A DNA stretch of 64,000 nucleotides. Origin: Pseudomonadota bacterium. GTDB taxonomy: Bacteria > Pseudomonadota > Alphaproteobacteria > Dongiales > Dongiaceae. The stretch is from the NCBI GenBank assembly GCA_016183985.1, contig JACPDN010000007.1, forward strand, positions 62,001-126,000, in the 5' to 3' direction. Shown one piece after another: positions 42,045 through 50,609 of this stretch (positions are counted from its first letter, which is position 1; every line of letters starts with the position of its first letter). Both the position numbers and the translations under genes were made by a program. The notes beneath the pieces are model-generated. The model did not search any database, was not told where the DNA came from, and saw only the letters and a program-made list of their open reading frames with translations.

Positions 42045-43241
42045 TCAGGCCCGATATGCGCGACGCCAGTGCGTGAGTGCATAGATGGCGCCGCCTGCCA
42101 GCAAGCCCCAGAACGCCCCGCTGATCCCGAAGAAGGTGAGGCCGGATGCGGTGACGATGAAGGTGATGATCGCCGCTTCGCGGTCTTTGAGGTCCGTAAC
42201 AGCACCAAGAAGCGACGAACCAAGCGCCCCCAGCAGCGCCAGTCCGGCCACGGCCTGAATTAGGACCGGCGGTGCCGCGCTGATAAAAGCGGTGGCGGCA
42301 CCGGCACAGAGACCGAAGATCACGTAGAAAATGCCACAGATGATCGCGGCCCAGTAGCGACGATCGGGATCGTGATGTGCATCGGGCCCGGCGCAGAGAG
42401 CCGCTGTGATAGCGGCGAGATTTACGGCATGACCGCCAAAAGGCGCCGATAGAAGGCTGAAGACGCCCGTGACACTGAAGAGTGGCCCCGGATCCGGTCG
42501 GTAACCGTTGACGTTGAGGACGGCGATGCCGGGAATGTTCTGCGAGGCCATGGTCACGATGAAGAGCGGCAAGGCAATGCCGATCATGGCCGAGAAATCG
42601 AATTGCGGCGCAATAAACACCGGCTGCGGCCATAGCGCATTCATGTCGAGATGGCTGACATCGGTCGTTACGGCAATAATGCCGACTGTCACGATCACCG
42701 CGGCCGGCACCGCCAGCAGGCGCTTCCATTTGGCGACCAGCGCCCAGGTCACGACAATCGCAAGGCCGTAATAGTGAGGTTCAGCGGCAATCGCCTTTAC
42801 CGGGGCGAAGCAGAGCGTCAGCAGAACACCCGCCAGCATGGCGTTGGCGAGTGGTGCCGGAATGGCAGCGACTGCCCGGCCCAGGGGTTTCCATAATCCG
42901 GCGATGACGATGAGCAGGCTGGAAATGAGGAAAGCGCCAACGGCACTCGCGAACCCGCCAGCCGGTGCCGCGGTCGATGCCAAAAGAGCCGCACCCGGCG
43001 TCGACCAGGCAATGCTGATCGGCTGGCGCTTCTTCAACGAGAGAACGATGCCGCAGACACCCATGGCGATCGAAAGCGCCATCAGGCCGGAAGCCGCCTC
43101 AATCTGGCTGGCGCCAACGGCGGTCAGGCCCTGGATGATGACGGCGAAAGAAGAAGCAAAGCCGACAAAGGAGGCCAGCAGCCCCGCCGAAAAGGTCTCG
43201 ATCGAGGGGCCGTGCTTTGCCCCGGTCGTTTGCTGATCCAT
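42045..43241 (-). CDS. BenE-type benzoate/H+ symporter family protein
   Basis: A 398-residue membrane protein with about eleven to twelve helices. Family features are STPGAALL near 80, PLANAMLAGVLLTLCFAP near 130, MASQNIPGIAVLN near 235 and PFGGHAVNLAAITAALC near 275. BenE proteins import aromatic acids. It follows the ferredoxin reductase gene by 75 bases and is the last gene of the aromatic-type operon, which suggests that the route feeds on, or releases, an aromatic acid (inference). The start at 43241 (MDQQTT) is chosen over 43280. Confidence 0.88.
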   Translation of the reverse strand: MDQQTTGAKHGPSIETFSAGLLASFVGFASSFAVIIQGLTAVGASQIEAASGLMALSIAMGVCGIVLSLKKRQPISIAWSTPGAALLASTAAPAGGFASAVGAFLISSLLIVIAGLWKPLGRAVAAIPAPLANAMLAGVLLTLCFAPVKAIAAEPHYYGLAIVVTWALVAKWKRLLAVPAAVIVTVGIIAVTTDVSHLDMNALWPQPVFIAPQFDFSAMIGIALPLFIVTMASQNIPGIAVLNVNGYRPDPGPLFSVTGVFSLLSAPFGGHAVNLAAITAALCAGPDAHHDPDRRYWAAIICGIFYVIFGLCAGAATAFISAAPPVLIQAVAGLALLGALGSSLLGAVTDLKDREAAIITFIVTASGLTFFGISGAFWGLLAGGAIYALTHWRRAYRA

Positions 43242-43316
43242 CGCCTCGAGTCGCCCGCTGGTTGCCGCGGTTGGCGACAATGTGACATTCGGGCCGGTTC
43301 GTAAAGGCTTGGAACC

Positions 43317-44534
43317 TTAGACGAATATGGCCTTCAAATCCGAATTGGGGTCGGCGACGACGGCCGGATCGGCGCTTTTCCCCGCTTCGAGGGCTTTCTT
43401 GCCGAGCGCATAGGCCAGGGCCTCGTTCATCGCATCGATAGCGATAAGGCGCCCGGCCTTGAAATACCAGATCGATTGGGTGCCCGGCCGCTTGCCGGGG
43501 CGGAAGACCGTGCTGTCATAGCCGCGATTGAGGCCGGCGATCTGCAGCTTGATGTCGTATTGATCGGACCAAAACCAGGGCTTCGGGTCGTAATCCTTGG
43601 TCTCGCCCATGATGGCAGCCGCCACATGCTCGGCCTGGTCGATGGCGTTCTGCACCGATTCAAGCCGCGTGCGCTCACCGCGCCACGGGAAGTTCGCACA
43701 ATCACCAGCCGCAAAGACATGGGGATCGCTCGTGCGGCCCTGGCCGTCCACCCAGATACCGGCATCGACAGCAATGCCCGCGTCTTTCGCCAAATCGTCA
43801 TTGGGCAGGATTCCGATGCCGACGATGGCGACATCCGCCGGCAGGAAACTGCCGTCGCTCAACTCGGCGCCGGTCAGGCGGCCGCTTTCGCCGACGAGTT
43901 TGGCCAATCCCGTCTTCTCGCGAATGATAACGCCGTGGGATTGGTGCAGGTTGCGGAAGAAGTCCGACGTGGGTGCTGCTGCAACGCGCTGCAAGATGCG
44001 GTCGGCCATCTCAATGACGGTGACGCCCAAGCCCTTCTGCGCCGCCACCGCTGCAGCCTCGAGGCCGATATAGCCGCCGCCGATCACCAGGAGCTTCGCC
44101 CCCGGTTTCAGCGTCGGTGCGATCGCATCGGCATCGGCAAGATCACGCACGGTATGGACACCGGCAAGATCACCGCCGATCGAAGCCGGCAGGCGACGCG
44201 GCCGCGACCCGGTGGTGAGCACAAGATCCCGATAGTGCAGCCGCGCGCCGTCGCCCAGTGCCACCTCGCGCGTCTCCGGGTGGATCGAAGCCACCCGCGC
44301 CCCCAGCATCAGATCGATCTTTTCTTCCTGATACCAGCTGAGTGGCCGCACGAAGAGGCGTTCCAGCGCCAATTCGCCGGAAACGTATTTCTTGGAGAGC
44401 GGCGGACGCTGGTAGGGCACGGCCTTCTCTTCCCCGATGATGACGAGCGGACCGTCATAGCCGAGCGCCCGAAGCTTCGCCGCACAAGACGCGCTAGCCT
44501 GGCCAGCACCGACGATGACGATCGGTTCGCTCAT
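43317..44534 (-). CDS. NAD(P)H:ferredoxin reductase (FAD, putidaredoxin-reductase type)
   Basis: A 405-residue flavoprotein with N-terminal FAD motif VIVGAGQASASCAAKLR, then PYQRPPLSKKYVSGE, a second dinucleotide site LLVIGGGYIGLEAAAVAA near 150 for NAD(P)H, and GIGILPND followed by HVFAAGDCANFP (FAD-binding GD) near 275. This is the pattern of reductases that feed 2Fe-2S ferredoxins of P450 or dioxygenase systems. It follows the ferredoxin gene by 12 bases, and a P450 gene lies two genes further upstream, so the three form a complete class I electron chain. Confidence 0.92.
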   Translation of the reverse strand: MSEPIVIVGAGQASASCAAKLRALGYDGPLVIIGEEKAVPYQRPPLSKKYVSGELALERLFVRPLSWYQEEKIDLMLGARVASIHPETREVALGDGARLHYRDLVLTTGSRPRRLPASIGGDLAGVHTVRDLADADAIAPTLKPGAKLLVIGGGYIGLEAAAVAAQKGLGVTVIEMADRILQRVAAAPTSDFFRNLHQSHGVIIREKTGLAKLVGESGRLTGAELSDGSFLPADVAIVGIGILPNDDLAKDAGIAVDAGIWVDGQGRTSDPHVFAAGDCANFPWRGERTRLESVQNAIDQAEHVAAAIMGETKDYDPKPWFWSDQYDIKLQIAGLNRGYDSTVFRPGKRPGTQSIWYFKAGRLIAIDAMNEALAYALGKKALEAGKSADPAVVADPNSDLKAIFV

Positions 44535-44546
44535 GGTACTACGCCC

Positions 44547-44864
44547 TTATATCTGCGGGACGCGCAGGACGATGCCGTCCAATTCCTCGGTCGCCACGAT
44601 CTGGCAGGAAAGGCGGCTGCTCTCCTTGCGTTCGGCCGTCGTGATCTCGAGCATGTCGTTTTCCATCTCGCCAGGCTTGCCGGTCTTGGCGGCCCAATCT
44701 GGCTCTACATAGACATGGCAGGTGGCACAGGAAAGGCAGCCGCCGCATTCGCCGATGACGTTCGGCACGTTGTTGGCGACCGCCGCCTCCATCAGATTAT
44801 GACCGACGGCAACTTGGGCGCTGATTTCGCGCCCGTCCGCCAGGATCCAGGTGACTTTGGGCAT
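44547..44864 (-). CDS. 2Fe-2S ferredoxin, adrenodoxin/putidaredoxin type
   Basis: A 105-residue ferredoxin with cluster ligands in GECGGCLSCATCHVYV (Cys-x5-Cys-x2-Cys, counting the Cys after GE) and a fourth Cys in RLSCQIVA about 35 residues later. This spacing is that of P450-type ferredoxins rather than plant-type ones. It would carry electrons from the adjacent reductase to the P450 of the operon. Confidence 0.93.
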   Translation of the reverse strand: MPKVTWILADGREISAQVAVGHNLMEAAVANNVPNVIGECGGCLSCATCHVYVEPDWAAKTGKPGEMENDMLEITTAERKESSRLSCQIVATEELDGIVLRVPQI

Positions 44865-44885
44865 TTCGCCTTCCCCACTCGCTGC

Positions 44886-46175
44886 CTAGATGAAGTTGAT
44901 ATAATAGTCGCGCAGGGCATCGCCATCGAGGCCCGCCACGCGTTCGATTTCGTGACGCTTCACGAAAACATGGTTTTCGACCAGCCCTTCGCTCACTGCC
45001 GCGACAAGTGCCTTGTCCGCTTCCAGCGCGTCAAGAGCACCGCCCAGATTTTCCGAGACACCGTCCTTGGCGTCATGCGTTTCCAGACAGTCCGCCGTCT
45101 CGGCCGGGGCCAGATCATAGTTCCCGACAAACCCCAAGCGAGCAGCCTGCAGGATGGCGGCGACGGTCGTATAGGGATTGGCGGCACCATCCGCCATACG
45201 GTGTTCGATGCGGGATTTGGCGCCACCTTCCGCAGAGAGCCGCGTGGTAACGCCACGGTGATCCACACCCCAATTGCGCCAGAACCCTGAAAGACTTGCT
45301 GGTTTCAGGCGGTCATAGGAATTCACAGTCGGGGCGATCAGTCCGGCCATGCCGGCATGATGCTGCATCAGGCCAGCGATGCAACCGCGCGTCAGCGCCG
45401 GCATTTGTTCCGGAACCGTCGCGTCGCCCACGGCATTCTTGCCGGCCTTATCGGCAAAGCTGAAATTGACGTGCATGCCATTGCCGGCCAGATTCAGGAT
45501 CGGCTTGGGCATGAAGGTCAATAGCACGCCATGCTCCAAGGCCACTTCGCGCGCCAGCAAGCGAAACAGGAAAATGTCGTCGACCGCCTTCAAGGCCTCA
45601 TCATAAGTGAGCGTGAACTCGAATTGTGGCGAGTCATATTCCGAGGTGAAGCAGTCGATGCGGAAGCCGGCCGCCGTGGCCTTCTCCCAGATCCTGTCGG
45701 TAAAACCCACCGGATCGGTGAAGGGGCCGGTCGAATAGACGAAGGCGCCCGGCGTGTCATAGGGCACCCATTTCCCTTCCGCATTGCGCACGAAGGCATA
45801 GGCCTCAAGCTCAATGCCGACCTTCGGGCTGAAGCCCAGCTTATTCCAATCGGCAATCGCCCGCTTCAAGGCGCCACGGCCGCAGAGCGGCAACGGATTG
45901 CCCTGCCCGTCATATTGATCGGCGATGACGACCTTGGTGCCGGGTTGCCAACCTTCGCGAATGTCCGCCGCCTTATAGACGGCATCGTAATCCGGCAATC
46001 CTTCCAGCATCTTGGAACCGGGTGCCGGGATGAGATCCTTGGCATAGCTCACTGCGTAGATGCCGATACAGAAGCGGGAAGAACTGTCGACCATCTTCGA
46101 CGCCGGCAGATATTTGCCGCGCGCCAGGTTGAGGTGGTCGCAGAAGAGAAGTCGCAGCCTTTCGCCGCTCGCCAT
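44886..46175 (-). CDS. Glutamine synthetase-like ligase (likely gamma-glutamyl-amine synthetase)
   Basis: A 429-residue protein with the catalytic half of glutamine synthetase: GIELEAYAF near 122 (Glu ligand), the GNGMHVNFSF His near 235, NSYDRLKP near 290 and RIEHRMADGAANPY near 325. The N-terminal beta-grasp region is short, starting MASGERLRLLFCDH. Its place inside an aromatic catabolic operon, rather than beside nitrogen-control genes, suggests that it ligates glutamate to an amine, as GS-like enzymes do for anilines, polyamines and ethanolamine. The amine is not known. Confidence 0.85.
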   Translation of the reverse strand: MASGERLRLLFCDHLNLARGKYLPASKMVDSSSRFCIGIYAVSYAKDLIPAPGSKMLEGLPDYDAVYKAADIREGWQPGTKVVIADQYDGQGNPLPLCGRGALKRAIADWNKLGFSPKVGIELEAYAFVRNAEGKWVPYDTPGAFVYSTGPFTDPVGFTDRIWEKATAAGFRIDCFTSEYDSPQFEFTLTYDEALKAVDDIFLFRLLAREVALEHGVLLTFMPKPILNLAGNGMHVNFSFADKAGKNAVGDATVPEQMPALTRGCIAGLMQHHAGMAGLIAPTVNSYDRLKPASLSGFWRNWGVDHRGVTTRLSAEGGAKSRIEHRMADGAANPYTTVAAILQAARLGFVGNYDLAPAETADCLETHDAKDGVSENLGGALDALEADKALVAAVSEGLVENHVFVKRHEIERVAGLDGDALRDYYINFI

Positions 46176-46205
46176 GATGAAGTCTCCCAGACTAAGCGTT
46201 ATTTC

Positions 46206-47468
46206 TTAATGTGCCTTGATGGTGACCGGCAGGCGCTTGATGCCGCCGATGAAGTTCGAGCGCAGGAATTCGTGTTCGCCGGCCTGTTCGATCGACTTTA
46301 CGCGCTTCACCAACTCCTGCAGCAGGATGCGCACCTCGAGCCGCGCCAGCCACATGCCGAGACAGACATGCGGCCCGCCTTGGCCGAACGCCACATGCCG
46401 GTTCGGCGTGCGCAACAGGTCAAGCTCGAAGGGATTCTGGAACACCTCATCGTCGCGATTGGCGGAGATGAACCACATGATGACCTTGTCGCCGGCTTTC
46501 ACCTCTTTGCCGTGCAATTCGAAATCACGCGTCGCCGTGCGACGGAAATGCATGGTAGGTGACGCCCAGCGGATGAACTCGTCAGGTGATGTTTCCCACA
46601 CATTGTTGTCGCCGGCTTTGAGTTGCTCCATCAATTGTGGGCGTTGGCAAAGGGCATAGAGCGAAGCGGCAATCGAATACCGCGTCGTGTCGTTGCCGGC
46701 GGCCACCAGCAGGCAGAAGAAGTTGCGGAATTCCGTCTCGCTGATGACATTGCCATGGGCGTCGGGCTGCAGGATGAGATGCAGAACCCCGGTCGTGTCG
46801 CCCTTGGCCTGCTTGTCGCGCATCAGCTTCTTGGCGTATTCATAAAGCTCGGCGCCCGCCGGTGAGCGGAACGGCATCAGGCGGTAAGCGTCGGTATCGA
46901 CCTTGTCGAGCACCAGGCTGGTGAATTCCGGGTCGGTATTGGCGATGAGCTGATCGCCCTTTTCCACCAGCCAATCGAGATCTTCATCCGGGGTGCCGAG
47001 GATCTGCCCCAGCATGCGCATCGGCAACTGCCGCGCAATGTCCTTGGTGGCGTCGAAGGAACCGCGTGCCAGCACGTCGTCCAGGATGCTGTCGCAGATG
47101 GTACGGATCTGCTGGTCGAATTGCGCAACAACGGGCTTCGAGAAGGCCTTGGCCACCAGCACGCGGGTGCGCGAGTGCTCGGGCGGATCGGTTTCCTGGA
47201 ATGTACGGCGGGCGAGGTATTCCTCGTAGGTCTGATCCTCCATGCGGATGCCCCGGGCGGAACTCAACAGTTCGAAATTCTTGTTGAGATCCATGATGTC
47301 GGCATGGCGGGTGATGGACCAGAAACCCTTGCCACCCTGCATCTCGCTCCAGGACATGGGATCCTCGCGCCGGAGACGCGCAAAGGTATTGTGCGGCGCG
47401 CCGCTCAGAAATGCATCGTGGCTGGAGAGATCGGCATGGCCGTCATCTACTGGCTTGAAGCTGGTCAT
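46206..47468 (-). CDS. Cytochrome P450 (class I, bacterial)
   Basis: A 420-residue soluble P450. I-helix LLVAAGNDTTRYSIA near 255 has the normal acid-alcohol pair, the K-helix ExxR lies in PDEFIRWASP near 300, then HFRRTATRDFELHG, and the heme loop is FGQGGPHVCLGMWLARLE near 365 with the Cys ligand. Its ferredoxin and reductase are encoded two and three genes downstream. The pattern resembles the CYP123/125/142-like branch, but the substrate cannot be assigned; ring or O/N-dealkylating oxidation upstream of ring cleavage is the contextual guess. Confidence 0.93.
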   Translation of the reverse strand: MTSFKPVDDGHADLSSHDAFLSGAPHNTFARLRREDPMSWSEMQGGKGFWSITRHADIMDLNKNFELLSSARGIRMEDQTYEEYLARRTFQETDPPEHSRTRVLVAKAFSKPVVAQFDQQIRTICDSILDDVLARGSFDATKDIARQLPMRMLGQILGTPDEDLDWLVEKGDQLIANTDPEFTSLVLDKVDTDAYRLMPFRSPAGAELYEYAKKLMRDKQAKGDTTGVLHLILQPDAHGNVISETEFRNFFCLLVAAGNDTTRYSIAASLYALCQRPQLMEQLKAGDNNVWETSPDEFIRWASPTMHFRRTATRDFELHGKEVKAGDKVIMWFISANRDDEVFQNPFELDLLRTPNRHVAFGQGGPHVCLGMWLARLEVRILLQELVKRVKSIEQAGEHEFLRSNFIGGIKRLPVTIKAH

Positions 47469-47497
47469 AGACGTTAGACTCCCATTCGTTTCTTTTT

Positions 47498-48910
47498 TCA
47501 GGCCTCGGCGCTATGGCGCAAAGCCCGCCACAAGGCCTCGACATCCTGTTGTTCGGTCAAATGTGCCCCCAGCGACAGGCGGACCATCCAGCGCCCGTCC
47601 AGTTGCGCGGGTGTGACATATGCCTCGCCGCTGAGGTTGACTTTTTCGGACCATTCCAGGGTATGACGATCAAGCGCTTCACCGCTGAGGCCCGCAGGCT
47701 CATGGCGCACGCAGATCGTCTGTAGCGGCACGGGTGCCAGCACGCGCCAGCCCGGCGCGGCTTCGATTGCCTTCAGCAGCCATTGTGCCTGGGCAAGATC
47801 ACGGCGCAGGCGCGTCTGTAGGCCTTCGACACCCTGTTCGCGGATCAGAATCCACAGCTTGAGAGCGCGGAATTTGCGCCCCAGCGGCAGGCCCCAATCG
47901 CGATAGTTCTTCACCTCGGCATCGGCATTGCTGCGCAGATAAGAAGGATTGGTCGACATGACCCGCACCAGATGCTGCGGATCGCGCACGTAATAGAGCG
48001 AGCAATCGAAGGCAACGCCGAGCCATTTATGGGGATTGGTGACGATGGAATCAGCGGCCTCGACGCCATCCCACATCCAGCGGCATTCCGGCAGGATCAT
48101 GGCCGAGCCAGCCATGGCGGCATCGATGTGAAGCCAGAGGCCGAACTCCTGTGCGATCTTCGCGATCTCCTTCACCGGGTCGATCGCGGTGGTCGCAGTG
48201 GTACCGACAGTAGCAACGACGGCACAGGGCTTGCGGCCCGCCACCAGATCGGCCTCGATCGCCGTACGCAGGGCCGCCGGCTGCATGGCAAAGGCGGCAT
48301 CGGTCGCGACATGGCGGATGTTGTCCCGGCCGAAGCCGGCCAGCAGCGCCGCCTTGTCGACCGAGGAATGGCTCTGCGCGGAACCGTAGACGATGAGCGG
48401 CTTTTCTTCCGCCTGCAAGCCGCCCTTATTGGCACCGTAACCGGTGCTACGTTCGCGGGCAGAGAGCAGCGCCACCAGCGTGCAGCTCGATGCTGTATCC
48501 TGGATGACGCCGGACCAGGCGTCGCTTAAGCCCAGCATGCGACGCATCCAATCGGTCACCACTTCCTCGACTTCGGTCAAGGCCGGACTCGACGCCCAGG
48601 AAAGACCCAGCACGCCAAGCCCCGTCGCTAGGTAATCGCCAAGAACACTCGACAGCAGGCTGTTTGATGGAAAGTAGGCGAAGAAGCGCGGATGCTGCCA
48701 ATGGGTGATGCCCGGCATGATCAGCTTTTCGACGTCGGCAAGGAGATTGTCGATGGATTCCGCCCGCTGTGGCGGATCGATCGGAAATCCGGCCTTGATC
48801 TCGCCGGGTTTGGCTTGGGTCGTAATCGATTGGCCAGGCGCCCGGGTCCGGTAATCCGCGACCCAGTCGATCAATCGATGACCCAGTTTGCGGAATTCCT
48901 CGGGCGTCAT
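47498..48910 (-). CDS. PLP-dependent aromatic-L-amino-acid decarboxylase family
   Basis: A 470-residue group II decarboxylase. It has HWQHPRFFAYFPSNSL near 70, SAQSHSSVDKAALLAG near 180 (His stacking on PLP), HIDAAMAGSA near 255 and the PLP Lys in TNPHKWLGVAFDCS near 290. These are the hallmarks of DOPA/tyrosine/tryptophan decarboxylases. It releases CO2 from an aromatic amino acid to give an aryl-ethylamine, or performs the related oxidative deamination. Its last-but-first-codon overlap with the ADC-like gene (ATGA, 48907-48910) shows coupling. Confidence 0.92.
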   Translation of the reverse strand: MTPEEFRKLGHRLIDWVADYRTRAPGQSITTQAKPGEIKAGFPIDPPQRAESIDNLLADVEKLIMPGITHWQHPRFFAYFPSNSLLSSVLGDYLATGLGVLGLSWASSPALTEVEEVVTDWMRRMLGLSDAWSGVIQDTASSCTLVALLSARERSTGYGANKGGLQAEEKPLIVYGSAQSHSSVDKAALLAGFGRDNIRHVATDAAFAMQPAALRTAIEADLVAGRKPCAVVATVGTTATTAIDPVKEIAKIAQEFGLWLHIDAAMAGSAMILPECRWMWDGVEAADSIVTNPHKWLGVAFDCSLYYVRDPQHLVRVMSTNPSYLRSNADAEVKNYRDWGLPLGRKFRALKLWILIREQGVEGLQTRLRRDLAQAQWLLKAIEAAPGWRVLAPVPLQTICVRHEPAGLSGEALDRHTLEWSEKVNLSGEAYVTPAQLDGRWMVRLSLGAHLTEQQDVEALWRALRHSAEA

Positions 48911-49704
48911 TTGATTACCGGTACCAATGACTTGCCGCCGTTCCAGACGACGCCGATCTGCCGGTAATAGCCGCCGATGATCTCCTTCGGCTTCAGATGC
49001 GATAGTTCCTCGGTGGGCGAATCGAACAAGGCGAAGTGATCGACCGAGGCGGCGAAGGGCTGGCCGCCCTCGAATTTGGCGCCTGACGATTCGATAAGCT
49101 CGGCATGGGCATCGCCCTTACCATCAATGGCCGGCAGCCAGCGGTGATGCGCCATCGGATGGCCATTGACGAAGCCGTTCTTCTCGGCCGGGCCCTTCAA
49201 GGTGATGGTCGCTTCGGCGAGGCGCCGGTCGGCCGCCGCCAGGGTCGCCCCGAACTTGCCGCCGGCCGCCACCTGCGGCGCCGGTGCAAAAGGATGCGGG
49301 CGCGTCATATGGATCGAGCCGAATTTCTTCGGATAGCCCTGGTGGATGCCGCGCAGCATCGCGAAATCCTTGTCGACCCAAATATAGATGCAGCGCGAAT
49401 AGGTGCGGCCTTCGAAGCTGCAGCGCACGACGGCGAAGGCCTCCTTGTATTGCGCACGCACCGGATCGAGCATTTCCTCATAGGCGCCACCGCAGGATTG
49501 CCAATCGGCCCAGATAAGCGCCACGGCACCGGGGTCTTCCGCCGCCAGTGTGAGTGGGGCCGGCAGGATGTCGGCGATGAGCTTCGGGTCGGTGCGATAT
49601 TCGACGGTCAAGAGATCGCCGGCGTAATACCAGGGTGGCGGTGGCAATAAGCTGGCACTGCCCGTCACCGAGCGAGGGTAGAAGAAGCCTTTTTGCTGGG
49701 TCAT
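48907..49704 (-). CDS. Acetoacetate decarboxylase family protein
   Basis: A 265-residue ADC-superfamily protein beginning MTQQKGFFYPRSVTG. The catalytic region reads GIHQGYPKKFGSIHM near 120: the Lys-Lys pair matches the Schiff-base Lys and its pKa-lowering neighbour in acetoacetate decarboxylase. IGGYYRQIGVVW ends the domain. True ADC is rarely placed in meta-cleavage operons, so it may decarboxylate or hydrate a ring-cleavage 2-oxo acid. The start at 49704 is preceded by a purine-rich GAGGGAAG; a longer frame from 49863 would overlap the FAH gene. Confidence 0.87.
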   Translation of the reverse strand: MTQQKGFFYPRSVTGSASLLPPPPWYYAGDLLTVEYRTDPKLIADILPAPLTLAAEDPGAVALIWADWQSCGGAYEEMLDPVRAQYKEAFAVVRCSFEGRTYSRCIYIWVDKDFAMLRGIHQGYPKKFGSIHMTRPHPFAPAPQVAAGGKFGATLAAADRRLAEATITLKGPAEKNGFVNGHPMAHHRWLPAIDGKGDAHAELIESSGAKFEGGQPFAASVDHFALFDSPTEELSHLKPKEIIGGYYRQIGVVWNGGKSLVPVIK

Positions 49705-49726
49705 GACCTTGCTTCCCTCTCTCTGC

Positions 49727-50581
49727 TCAGGCGCCAGGCTTCTTCGGCGCGCGAATACCGCGGAATTCCCAATCGCCACCGAGTGCGGTCGAAAGAACTT
49801 CCTCGGATTCTGTCGGCTGCGCGCCAAGCTCGGTGCGGATTTCCGCCGGACCTTCGACGACACGATTGGAAAGACGCCCCAAACCCTCGACCTCGACCTC
49901 GACCAGATCGCCGGGCTGCACGGGGCGCGAATTGGCCGGCGTGCCGGAGAGCAGCACGTCGCCCGGCTCCAGCGTGATGTTGCGGGCGATGTCGGCCACC
50001 AGATAGTTCATGTCCCAGGTCATCTCGGACGTGTTGCCATCTTGGCGCAAGACGCCGTTCACATAGGTGCGCAGGTATTTGTTGTGGAAATCCCACCCCG
50101 TGACGAAACCCGGCCCGAGCGGACAGAGCGTATCGCTGCCCTTCACGCGCAGCATGGAACCGGCATCGGTGTCGCGGAAATCATGCAGGCCGAAATCATT
50201 GGCGACCGTATAGCCGGCGATATAGGCGCCGGCTTCGGCCTGGCTGATATTGCGAGCGCGCTTGCCGATGACGATGGCAACCTCGCCCTCATAATTCAGC
50301 CATTTGCAGTTCTTCGGGCGCACGATCTCGCCCCAATGGGAATTGAGTGATGAGGTAGGCTTCTGGAAATAGGTCGGTGTCGCCGAGAGCTTGATCTGGA
50401 ATTCATGCACGCGGCTCACATGGTTGAGGTGCACGGCGATGATCTTGCCCGGCTGCACGGGCGGCAGATGGATGGCGTCCTTGATCGCGACACGGCGGCC
50501 ATCGCGCGCCACCAATTCTTCGCCCTGACGCTCGGTCTCAACGACGGCGCCACCCAGCAGAATGCGGCGATATTCGGTCAT
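49727..50581 (-). CDS. Fumarylacetoacetate hydrolase family (HpaG/HpcE-like)
   Basis: A 284-residue FAH-family protein with the metal-binding Glu/Glu/Asp set: NYEGEVAIVIGKRARN near 110 and NDFGLHDFRDTD near 145, then the LEPGDVLLSGTPANS motif near 220. In homoprotocatechuate degradation, relatives isomerise and decarboxylate the oxidised ring-cleavage product. Other relatives are acylpyruvases or oxaloacetate decarboxylases. It follows the extradiol dioxygenase gene by about 28 bases. The start at 50581 (MTEYRR) is chosen over 50644. Confidence 0.9.
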   Translation of the reverse strand: MTEYRRILLGGAVVETERQGEELVARDGRRVAIKDAIHLPPVQPGKIIAVHLNHVSRVHEFQIKLSATPTYFQKPTSSLNSHWGEIVRPKNCKWLNYEGEVAIVIGKRARNISQAEAGAYIAGYTVANDFGLHDFRDTDAGSMLRVKGSDTLCPLGPGFVTGWDFHNKYLRTYVNGVLRQDGNTSEMTWDMNYLVADIARNITLEPGDVLLSGTPANSRPVQPGDLVEVEVEGLGRLSNRVVEGPAEIRTELGAQPTESEEVLSTALGGDWEFRGIRAPKKPGA

Positions 50582-50609
50582 GTTCTTCTCCCCTGTGGCG
50601 CGCGTCCGT

